From NCBI GenBank assembly GCA_905220665.1, contig CAJNAR010000166.1, positions 186,001 through 250,000 on the forward strand: a stretch of DNA of 64,000 nt. The letters are read 5' to 3'. The position numbers and the translations under genes were made by a program. Positions 48,519 to 58,497 of this stretch are shown in pieces. How positions within the stretch are numbered: the first letter of the stretch is position 1; each line of letters opens with the position of its first letter. Source of the DNA: Albugo candida (lineage: Eukaryota > Oomycota > Peronosporomycetes > Albuginales > Albuginaceae). The notes beneath the pieces are model-generated. The model did not search any database and had not been told where the DNA came from. It saw nothing but the letters and a program-made list of their open reading frames with translations.

Positions 48519-49530
48519 CTTCCAGAAGATTGCTACAAACGTACAATCCAAGCATATTACATTGGCTTTATAAAAGCTATCAAGTCTGGCAGATTCGCAC
48601 ACACATCATCGATTACACCTAGGGTAGGGGACTTGTGGTTCTATCAGCTTTCTACAATCGAAAGGGACAGAGACAACACATCTTCTATTTCTTTTTACGG
48701 CGATTAGGCTCCGCAGAGAAATAGGAGGGAAGCAGCCACTAGATCGTTCGATTAGTTTTTCGTCCCTATACCTCCCTAAGTTTGACGATCGCAGATGAGC
48801 ATGTATATGGTACGTATGCAAGAAGGAGAGATAGAGTACTTCATTTATGTCGACAGCCTTTAGCGAAGTCGCTTGTTAGGTGATCACAAAGAGTGTGATC
48901 TTGCATTTGATCTGAGGAATTTTTCGTTGGTAAACAGTAGGAAATTTAACATTTATAGTTATGACTTGGCTTTAGTGTAGTGAAGTCCCCTAACCTAGTT
49001 GCCTAAAGTGGATCTGATCCTAGAAAACGATATTTGCTTCTTGCCCTACTCGCCCTATAGAGAAATAGAAGCCGTGATGGCCCTGTCCCTTCTGATTGCA
49101 AGAAGCTGATCCGATTCAGGTATCAAGTGATTTTCGACCCTTGTTCATACAAATAAAGCCCTAGATCCCCTCGCCAAGTTGTAACGGAAGATGTGCTAAC
49201 GAAAACCCACCTTAGCGTGAACCCTATTACACACCTCCAGGGTTTACTCTTCAAGGATTTGGAGTTCACTAAAGATGAGGTGAGAAGCAAAGTCATGTCG
49301 ATAGTGTTCTATCCTAGATTAGGATGGAACCTTTTAAACACATGACGAGCTAATTATTGTATCACGCGATTAATCCGCTTTTGATAGTCCGACTTAGATA
49401 GTTTGTGGAATTACGTTCCAATTCAACGTTGCACCATCGTGCTTACGGGATTGATCAAATTCGTACAGTTTTGGAGATGGGAGGGAACTGGATTTCTAAT
49501 CGCTCGTCCCACTCTTCATCCCGCGGGAAA
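48519..49530. repeat. conserved intergenic block, array unit 3 (right part)
   Basis: Continues the block broken by the LINE. 'CTTCCAGAAGATTGC', 'GGCAGATTCGCACACACATCAT' pieces and 'TACACCTAGG' match 30,385-30,490; 'CTATAGAGAAATAGAAG' matches 30,955; and the last 400 bases match the upstream regions of E1 and E2. No conserved open frame. Confidence 0.72.
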
Positions 49531-49543
49531 CGAAATCGATAGA

Positions 49544-49576
49544 CTCACTTTCCAAAACTTTACCAACTACTCACAT
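49544..49576 (+). promoter_or_regulatory. core promoter of E3
   Basis: CTCACTTTCCAAAACT followed by TTACCAACTACTCACA is the E3 version of the block found before E1 and E2, here about 15 bases closer to the ATG. Upstream CCCGCGGGAAA replaces GGAGCGGGAAA. Confidence 0.55.
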
Positions 49577-49583
49577 AATATCA

Positions 49584-50133
49584 ATGAAGATGACGCGTAC
49601 TCTTATTGAAAGCCTTATGTTTGCCGTGTCCCTGTTGCTTGACTTGAGTTCGCAGATGATAACTCCAGAGTCAGTTCCAAAGCAACTAGAATTTGCATAT
49701 CATTATATAGACAATGCGGACAAGCAAGGCGAAGAAGTCACCGCGCTGTGCAATACTATCAAGCTTATCATGAGAGTGCAGAAGAATATACCAGATAAAC
49801 CCATTTTGAAACTTGTTCAAGAATTCGGTGAAGCATCAAAGTCCGACCAAGACACCTCTAAACTACTATCTACAGGTTGTGGAATACATGAGTCTGATGG
49901 TGAAAAGCTCGAACTTGGGATCCCCATATTTAAAAGACTTGCGGCATCGGTAGAAGATCTGCAAGATAAAAAAAAATTGCACAATAAGGGTAATGACGCT
50001 GTGCTGTAACTAAACTCCTGTGTGACTGATTCTTTCGTATTTCCATGTATCTATAGAAAGCATCAAATTGTTGAAGACTTTGGATGAAGCGCTAATTGAG
50101 TTGGAAAAATGGATCGTCACAGAGATTTCGTAG
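49584..50133 (+). CDS. E3: small secreted protein, two exons
   Basis: Exons 49,584-49,989 and 50,057-50,133; 67-bp intron, phase 1, starting GTAATG and ending CTATAG, with GTGACTGA inside; 160 residues. The second ATG (49,590) aligns position by position with the starts of E1 and E2 (MTRTLIESLMFAVSLLLDLS against MVRIVIKSLAVIAYMSLDLS), so it may be the real start. The mature protein is helical, with a few cysteines and no recognisable domain, and shows almost no similarity to E1 or E2. Unspliced translation would stop at 50,009. Its upstream region is disrupted 1.1 kb away by the LINE. Confidence 0.75.
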
Positions 50134-50479
50134 AACAACTAAAGCGTGAGGCCGGTTGCGCTTCTATTGCTTCTACATCTTTTAATTTGAATAAGCATGT
50201 ATCAGCCGATTTGAACCTTATTTGCTACGTATCCTCACATCGGATCTATTAAATTCACTTTCGAATGATACCTTGAACAATAACTGTATGTATATCCACC
50301 AGACCTCATACTCGTCCTTGTTCACTTTTCTCTCGCTATATTGATCAAGATACAGGTAGGCCTCCATAGTAAGGTGTTTGAATAGAACAGCCACGACTTG
50401 AAAAGATTGGAAGACGATTGGCCGTCATAAAATCATAAGAATCTAAATTTCTCGACGTTCCCTACACGAGCTAAGTCTT
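50134..50479. other. no gene; spacer between E3 and family X copy 6
   Basis: The 346-base spacer has no open frame of note. It is longer than the matching spacers after E1 and E2 (about 100 bases or less). Confidence 0.5.
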
Positions 50480-52195
50480 CCGTGCTCATGAGAACCCACT
50501 ATCCAAAACTCGATCGATACACGCACTGCATCCACCAAATTTTCTGGCACTGCGCTTGAAAACTGTAAGTATCATGTTCACTATGAGAAAGTTGAGTCAC
50601 TGGAGGAATTGATAGCTTGGCGCACTCGGATGTCTGATCTGATTGACCTCGAGGCAAAGAAGCCAACACTTTTTCCCGCGGATATACGTTGCAGCATATC
50701 CGCGTGGAAAGTGTCTTCATCCGCTGATCTCGCACGCTAAGGCAGTCCCACATCATCGCCACGTGCCCGATCACGCCTGTATTCTACCTCGTCAAAGAAA
50801 TTGCCGACTATGCCGTTCGTATTGCGTTGCGTCGATAACCTCCAGCTGTAAATGCTTCATTCATTAGTGGCAGAAATTGCCACTTCTTCGGCAGTAAAGT
50901 TGAATTCTTGTGCATTTTGTGTTCGGTGCTGTCGACACATTTGTTTTCGAAGGAATCATTGGAATTGGTACACACACCATCGCATGTGACCATTCTCTCG
51001 ATGAGAACCTAAAGACTGATTTTAGCTCTCGACCAGTGAGTCTGTATAGCATCTGTCCATAAGCAGCGTTGACGTCGAAAACATCCGTATCGTGATTCAC
51101 AATTTGCCAGTGAAGACTCGGACGATGATCGGCAATTCCGACATTGCTTTCTCCAGTCGACTCGTTCGTAGAAGGCTCCAATTGTATCAAAACGTGTTCC
51201 AAAAGCTCTTTCATAGCCCTTTCGGCTTAAAAAGGTGGAAAATGTCACATCGCAATCGCCATACAGCATCAAGACCAACCAGTTGCAAAGCATTTTCCGG
51301 TCTGGTCTCTTCAGCGTCTTCCGAAACCCATATGGACTTGAATTCAAATCAACAAAACAGTGTGTGAAAGCATTCGTACCCATAGTTCCGAGAAACGTGT
51401 ACACCGTTTAATTGCATAAAATTGCGAGATGATGTGAGCGCACATATTCAATTGAAGCGGTGCAGGGGCGGCATTCTCTATCAAAGGTTCTGCTGTTTCC
51501 AGTGCGATATGCGTCACCATCCGCGGTATCCATTCCAGACACTGATCCTTGTGAGATATGTGAGCTACGTACGCCAGCTTGATTGAATACTATCAAGCAG
51601 AATTCTTGCTCGGAAGCTGATGTTGCCATAAGCGCTTGACTTGGAAGATGTGGGTCCTTTGTACTTGTTGATTTTACGTGAATGTAATGAACAGCTCGAG
51701 ACGATGGCTGATGGCTGTCTGAATAAAGGAATACGGACCATGTTTCTCATAGATTGCTTCTACCACGCAAATACTTAATCGGATTCATGGACATCGATAA
51801 GGTCCTTGAGCAGCTCGAGTGAATTCTACGTCGTGGTAGGTTCCTATGAGCAGACATGGAATAGTTCTCAGCCGCTCTTTTCGTTGGATGGAAGCTTGAG
51901 TCTAGTAATGCAATCATTGAGAGAGCTAGTTCCGTAAAGCCTCGTTTCTTTCACACGCAAGTTTTGCTGAAGAATTCGCAACTCTTAGTCCAGCACTGAA
52001 ATCTCAGTCAGCCAGTCCATAGCAATCTTGCAAGCCTCTTTCGGTTGCTCACAGTGCCACAATCACGCTTCAGAATATCTGCATGACTCTCCATTTCCAA
52101 CATCTCAGTACCAGCTGTAAAGCTGCACACCTTCATCTTCTTCAGCATGAACGATGATCCGACTTCGGGAGACGGCTCATTCCCCGTGCATTCCA
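50480..52195 (-). pseudogene. family X copy 6, truncated at its start
   Basis: Matches other copies from the C-terminal end ('CTCATGAGAA.CCA', compare 38,378) through 51,214-50,864 (116 residues, 'LEHVLIQLE', 'YGQMLYRLTGR', 'SKTNVSTAPNT') and 51,629-51,408 ('SEQEFCLIVFNQAG') to 52,199-52,008. The signal-peptide region is missing; the C-terminal region of copy 7 starts directly at about 52,200. Confidence 0.62.
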
Positions 52196-54110
52196 ACAAA
52201 TATCATAGCGATCAGTGGACTACAAAGCCAATAACTTCGTTCCAATTTATCAACAAAGTATCGAGATAGCGCTTCTTTCTTGCAATCAAGTTGTCGATAG
52301 ACACCACACAGCATTCCTCCATTGCCGTTGGGTACATTGATGAAGTCAAATCGAAAGAAGGGGACATAAACGGAATAAAAGAGGATTCCCATCTACCGAA
52401 ATTGAGCTCCACTGCATATAATCTTCGTTTACGTCGAAAAATGCCCAACTTTTTTTTCCAATTGCAGCCGAAACAAACTTCACGACTGATGGGCGTACAC
52501 TTGCACTTGTGTCGACCTTGCCGCTGACTTGTCGCTGCTTCGCAGTTGGTTACAAGTCTTATCCGGTGCTATCGGCATTTGTATATGAAAGGATTTATTG
52601 GAGTTGATACACCAGCAAATGTGACCATTCTATTAATGAGAACCTTGAGGTTGGAATAGCTCCCGACCAGTGAGTCTTCGTACTGTCTGTCCATGACCAG
52701 CGTTGGCATTGAGAGGGTCCGATTAGCGTTCCACGATTCCCAACAAAAGACTTGCACAGGGATCGAGATTTCGACCTCATTTTCTCCGATCATTTGTAAA
52801 GAACTTTTTCATAGCCTTTTCGGCTAAATAAGGTAAGAATTGTTCCATAGCAATCGCCCAATGCATCAAGACCAGAACGTTGTAAAGGGATCTGAGGTCT
52901 GTTCTCTTATAGCGTATTCCAAAACCTATACGGACTTCAAAAAGCCAAAAGAGACTGTGTGAAATCATTTGTATCCCATAGTTCCCAGAGTCGTGAAATC
53001 GATTTGTTTGCATGGCTGTTGCGAGAACATGTGAACGCACACAATCAGCTGAAGCAAGTATTAATTGGTTCTCTGTCAAAAATTTATAGCTTCAGTGCGT
53101 TGTTCGCCACCATCCGTGGTACTCGTTTGAAATGCTGATTCTCGTGGTATGTATACGCTGCGAAAGCCTGCGTGTCAGAAGCTGACGATCAAATGTGCCA
53201 TAGGTGCTCGACTTCATATATGCTTGATTTGTACTTTGTTGACTGTGCGTGGAGGTATCAGCTCGAGAAGACGGACAATACCTGTGGAATGCCTATCGTA
53301 CCATTCCATTCATTCTCAAAAAGGATACGAGACCATGCTTCTCAAGGTATACTTCTACCACCACAGACACTTCATCGAATTCATTGGCGTCGATCAATAG
53401 CTTCAGCATCTCAGTTGAATCAAACACCGTAATATGTTCTTCTCAAGCAGAAATGGAATAAACCTCTGCCGTTCTTTCGTCGTAGAAGATAAGCTTGTTC
53501 CAAGTAATGCAATTATTTAAACTGGTCCGTAGAGCCTCATTCCTTTCTGCACACAATTCTTGGTGATGGCTGTCGCCAAAATTTCGATTCAATCCTAAAA
53601 TCTAAGTCGTATTCTGTACATGGACGATCCTCAGCTATCTTAGAGGCCCTTTGGATAGCTGACCCTGCCACCATCACATTCCAACCAATCTGACGCGCTA
53701 TCCAACCTTCCCAGCATCTCCATATCAATTATACGGCCTGCCCATCTCCATCTTCTTCAGCGATCACATGTGATTTGACTTCCAAGTCGCCTTTAATTCA
53801 TTACTGAAGCTTCCCTCTACCCTGTAAACGGCACATTAGCCTCAATGTGTGACCGATAATGGTACTAGCCGCGTCAAGTTCCGATTTGGTACACTCCGCA
53901 ACATCTTCTTCATAAACCACCACTCTTTACCGTGTTAGTGGTGCATGAACGATTGCATTGAGTATTCTTACCGGATCACAGACACGTTGACATAGATTCA
54001 TCTCTCTCATTCATCGGCAAAGTACACACTTCATTGACAATCTCGAAACCAACATTCCGCACGATATAATGCTGCGGAATTGAGCGTGTACGAGCAGCAG
54101 ATACTGAGGA
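52196..54110 (-). pseudogene. family X copy 7
   Basis: Matches from the C-terminal half (52,448-52,212, 'MEECCVVSIDNLI') through 52,793-52,569 and 53,079-52,777 to the N-terminal region (53,990-54,110 resembles 18,600-18,735 and 29,520-29,670). No long open frame remains. Confidence 0.62.
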
Positions 54111-54603
54111 TGGATGAGTGACAGGCCGCATAAACGCAAACAAAAAAGTTGTAATCGGAGATACTTATCCACAAACGCTTAGAAAGCTCCCATTTTTTGC
54201 CGATTCAACTGCCGACTTTGTCCTTAAATCAGTGCGACCAATCAATACAATTTCAAAGTTCCTTCCCAATTTCAGGTAAAAAACACAAAAAGCATCGATT
54301 CTGAGTTGAGTTTTCGTATCGGTTAAGTGATTGAGTCAGTATCGGCGCTGTACACCGATTTGATCGCATGATATTTTGAGACGCTCAAAATTGAAATCTA
54401 TATCTTGTGACTTTCTTCGCCGTTTTCGTTTTTTATTATTCCATACAGCAGCTGAGGGTCGGGGTGGGCAAGTGTGAGATTAAAGAGGGTTTCGGGGTCG
54501 GGTCATGATGTTTGAATTCAGCACTTTTCATTAGTAGATTCTTTTGCCTAATTACCTTGGAATCTTCATTTTTATTCGAGAATAATACAATTATATTCTG
54601 TAA
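54111..54603. repeat. intergenic block following family X copy 7
   Basis: Continues similarity with the regions upstream of other X copies (54,170-54,300 resembles 29,700-29,830; 54,400-54,480 resembles 34,750-34,830). No gene. Confidence 0.55.
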
Positions 54604-55276
54604 GGCCACTGCTATCTGTCTACCCACTGATAATAGCCAATCAAAATCCTGCAAAACTTCCTCGCGTCGCAAAACTGGTCGGACGCGTAAAATAACTAAC
54701 TAGAAGTTTCACCTCTTTTTCAACCACGCGCTATGCCATTGGTGTTGAAAGTGGAACATGTTGAAGAAATGGTGACGAAGATATAGAAATGCGTGACTAC
54801 ATAACATTGTTGTATTGTCGCGAGGCGTTTCGTAGCTAGCTGAAGAATAATAATAAATTAATATATCATTTTATCTTCTGGAAACTAAAAGCAGTGTTCT
54901 AGTTCGCTTCTCCTGTGTCGTGTCTGTCGTAACAGCACCGGGGTTTACTAACTATGTAAAAAAATTATTTCTGGTGGCATAGCCCTGATTTATAGCAAAT
55001 GCTGTACAGAAACTTTGGCAATTTCCAAGCAGGCATACTGCGCTGGAGGTGGTGCTTCGAGTGGCATAGCCGGTAGGTAAGAACAGAGGTAAGAAAAGAG
55101 TTGAAACAGAGGTGAAAAGAGAGGTCAAAATCACTGTTTACGCTCTCGAGCAGATTCGTAACAGGAGGAAACTATGTCGGACCTGTTTCGCGACGCGAGA
55201 AAGTTTTGAAGGATTTTGATTGGCTATTAATCAGGGGTAAACAGATAGCGAGGGGGGTGCACATTTAGCAGTGGCC
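54604..55276. mobile_element. foldback/MITE-like DNA element with long inverted ends
   Basis: The first about 80 bases (from GGCCACTGCT at 54,604) reappear as reverse complement at the other end (AGCAGTGGCC ending 55,276). The arms share TAGCCAATCAAAATCCT, CAAAACTT and CTCGCGTCGC. Flanks are TTCTGTAA on the left and TTCTGTTA on the right, an 8-bp target duplication with one mismatch, as hAT-type elements make. The 673-bp body has no transposase. It would be moved by an enzyme supplied elsewhere. Confidence 0.75.
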
Positions 55277-55289
55277 TTCTGTTATCGAC

Positions 55290-55740
55290 GAAGGACTCAA
55301 ACCGGTTGTTTCTGTGTGTTTATTCAGTAATATAGGCTATTACAGTATAGGCTACTTTTGGACAGAGTATTACACATTTTATCAACACCTTTTTTTCAAT
55401 TGCTAACCCATACATCGGATATAAACTGCAACAATTTCCGCTCTTGCTGACTTGACAAGCACACACAGTATCGTATTCATTCCATAGGAAAGACAACCTC
55501 GTCAAAATGATCCAGACACTCTCAGCGGGTCTCGATGATTCAAGTCAGATAATTTATGGAGTCGCGTTCTTGTGTCAAGCGTAGCACTGTCGTCTATACT
55601 TTTTCTTAGCAGTAGTGAATTTTTATAGATGAAACAACTAGATTTATTATCGCTCGTTCCGTTCCTTCATCTCGGAACGACTGATATTTGGTAGAATAGT
55701 CTCTGAATTTTCAGCAGAGATAAGACTATAATTGATCAAA
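55290..55740 (+). repeat. relic of an E-gene upstream block, coding part lost
   Basis: 55,430-55,520 matches 30,215-30,310 and 41,290-41,380 ('TCTTGCTGACTTGACAAGCACAC', 'CTCGT..AAATGAT.CAGA.ACTCT'). 55,620-55,730 resembles the E promoters (GATGAAACAA.TAGATTTAT.GTCGCTCGT pattern, 'TTGGTAGAATAGTCTCTGAATTTT'). After 55,740 no signal peptide or open frame follows, so this unit has lost its gene. Confidence 0.5.
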
Positions 55741-58369
55741 TCCCCCGATGACAAAGTGCTGTATCAACATCTTGTATTGGCTTCTTTGCTAGCACGCTGA
55801 ACTCGCAGTTCGATTGGAGTACTCTTTTACAAATGTTTATTTTCACTACCTGACATTCAAACTTCCATGCTCTATTTCACTTGTTTAGTTTGAGATATCC
55901 CAATGAGTAAGCCGTGAAATCAAAGAAACGATACACAGCTATATGAAAGAGTATTGCGGAGCCATTGATGGCCTAACTAGCTGACGTATTGAAGAGAAGT
56001 GATTGCAAGCCAACAAGCGTGAGATATAGGCAAAAAAGAGTGAATAAATTCTCTTAATTGGACATGAGTTACATGTAGCATTTGACTAGTTTGAATACGC
56101 TATCCAAGCGCGTACGCAGTACACGAGTATTTACAGCCAGGAAACTCATTGATTCTTACGTTAAAGGTGGTGGTGCTTCGTCGTGAAAATGGCAAAGCCA
56201 CACATCTGTTTAGTCAACCTAGATTGCTGTGACCAAAGTTGCCTGACTTGAGTATGCAAGAGTGGTCAGCAATGGTCAACAATTTCTGCTAGCAGCCAAG
56301 AGCATCTTTGCCCGTTGGCGTAGTCGAAGAGTATACCGTTACTGAGAAACGCTTGTCGTTCCCCTTAGCTATCGTCTTCTTGGTAGAGTGGACGTAAAAC
56401 CTAAATGGACCGGCTAATTTTGACACACTAGATAGCCCCCAGATTTCCAGTGTCCAAGGCTACGCGACTTCAGTAAGCAGTGTCCAATCATGTTCGAGTG
56501 GCTTCCAGTGCCCGTCGTGAGTCTATATTCGTTATTTGGGAGACAATCGCAACGTAAACAAGAAAAGAAATGCACAAGTGAGCAGAAAGTATGTTTACAG
56601 AGCTTGTTTGGATCTCCATCTTGTACCTGAAGCATACAGCTTTGAATGCATCCCAATCAAGAACTGAGAATCTCGCACCAAATCAATAAATCGCTACAAT
56701 GATAAAGAACATAATGAATTACTGCATTCCAAATTGCTTCTCGTTTTCACCACTATCGATCCTCAGAAAAGTTAATTCTCTTACGTTAAAGTAAATGGAC
56801 GGAAAACAGTCGTAGAGCGTACCTACATTCGAATCAACCTGATTGAATGCGTTGGCACTATCAAAACGTATTCGCAGATCGCCAATGGACTCATTGTCAC
56901 ATCGATGGATTGAATTCATCTGACAGTGGAGACAGCAGCAACACCTCGTGTCTGTGGTAATATCGTATGGAAAAAATAAGTGATTTCATGTCTCGCAAAG
57001 TAAATATAAGCTGCCTGGGAGACACCCCACCCTGTCAACTCCATATTTGAGAATTAACTATGCATTTTTCGAAGACGTATAACAAATCAACGTTCCCAAC
57101 AGCCGAATGTAATGGCGCGGAGTGTACCGCATTCCATATTTAGAAACATAAATTGAACGTTGCACAGCTTCCAGAAAGCCCGTCCATGTGTTCCAAGCTT
57201 CGGCTATAATAAGTCATACTTGAGAATGAGGTAGAACTAATGTTATAATAGCTGCAAGCCTCTCAAAAAGTCACTATTGCTTGCAAGCGGATTATCCTTT
57301 TAAAAACTCTTTCGATATTGTCATGTTTTGATATACAAACACTTGGTAAATTCAGAAATAGATAGGACATGGCAGGCCGAAACATTCATTCTCTTTCGCG
57401 AAGTGGTTCATAAATTGAATTAAGGCTTTTTTGGCTTTATTGTCACAGTTCTGCTCATGAACAGTAGTCCATCAGATCAACTAGCTTAGGAATGTTATGA
57501 AAGATACTTGCTAAGCTTTCATCGCACTCATCGATCACTTACAAAGCAAGGCGCAACGTCCGAATTTCGTTTGTACCCCAGTCGTGAGAACCGCAAGAAT
57601 ATACTCTGAACAGCGTCTACTAGATGATAATCTTGCTCATGCTACTAGTGAATTATATTTAGCCGCACAAGGGATGCAGGTACGATGAGTCGACCTAACG
57701 AGAGTAACGTCCGACTTCGGTTAATTAATGCATGAAAAATCAAGCATGGAAAGGTGATATCGGTCAAATCATACATCTACTGTGCTCTAATTTTGTGCTT
57801 CCCACATGAAGACAACGAAAGCTATCTCCTTATCGAATGGTTCACTACAGCAAATAGACATTTCCACGCAAACTAGATTTTAATGAATAGGCAATCACGC
57901 TTGTGAATCTTTTTGCAGCACGGCTGCATAGAACTAATAGGATTGGGATGAAATGTCAACTTCTTCTGCGTGCATATCTCTAGGCTATTCTTCTTTAGGC
58001 TGGATGCATATGCAAAGTCGCCACATAGTAGCACATTTTCCCGGATCTAACCTTCCATTTTTGAGACTTTAAGAAAGTATATGATACTAGAGATGGACCT
58101 TTCAGCTCTGACCACGGTCATGGCGAGACTAAGTAGGACGTAGGTCTACAGATATGGTGGGAAATTAGGGCTGTACTACTAAATGAAATCTGCTTATACT
58201 AAATGAAATCCGCTTATACTAATTGATTCACTGGGAAATAATTGGTGCAAATACACACGATCCAACAAGTGTAGTACAGGTCGATAATCACGTGCTTACC
58301 AAATCCACCATTCACAGAAAGAAAACTAAAACAAATGTATCGAACGTTTGGTAAAAGTTGTAAGATCGA
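55741..58369. other. no supported gene
   Basis: 2.6 kb without a convincing open frame on either strand. Minus-strand frames of 80 and 66 residues at 56,656-56,414 and 56,919-56,719 have no relatives here. A short direct repeat TACTAAATGAAATC occurs three times at 58,178-58,214. Confidence 0.5.
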
Positions 58370-58497
58370 CCAGTGCTACGGTGAAGAAACTAGATTTATT
58401 CCCAAGTATCCCACTCTAAAGGAGAACTAATGGATCAATCTATCACTTATCAAAACCACCGGGAAAATCGATAACACATTGGCAAACTCAATTGGAA
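58370..58497 (+). promoter_or_regulatory. probable upstream region of E4
   Basis: GAAGAAACTAGATTTAT (58,382) recalls the ATGAAACAACTAGATTTAT at 55,627 and GGAGATGAAACAAGTGGAT before E1 and E2, and ACATTGGCAAACT at 58,476 recalls the CATTTTGCAAAACT block. The match is weaker than among E1-E3. Confidence 0.4.
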
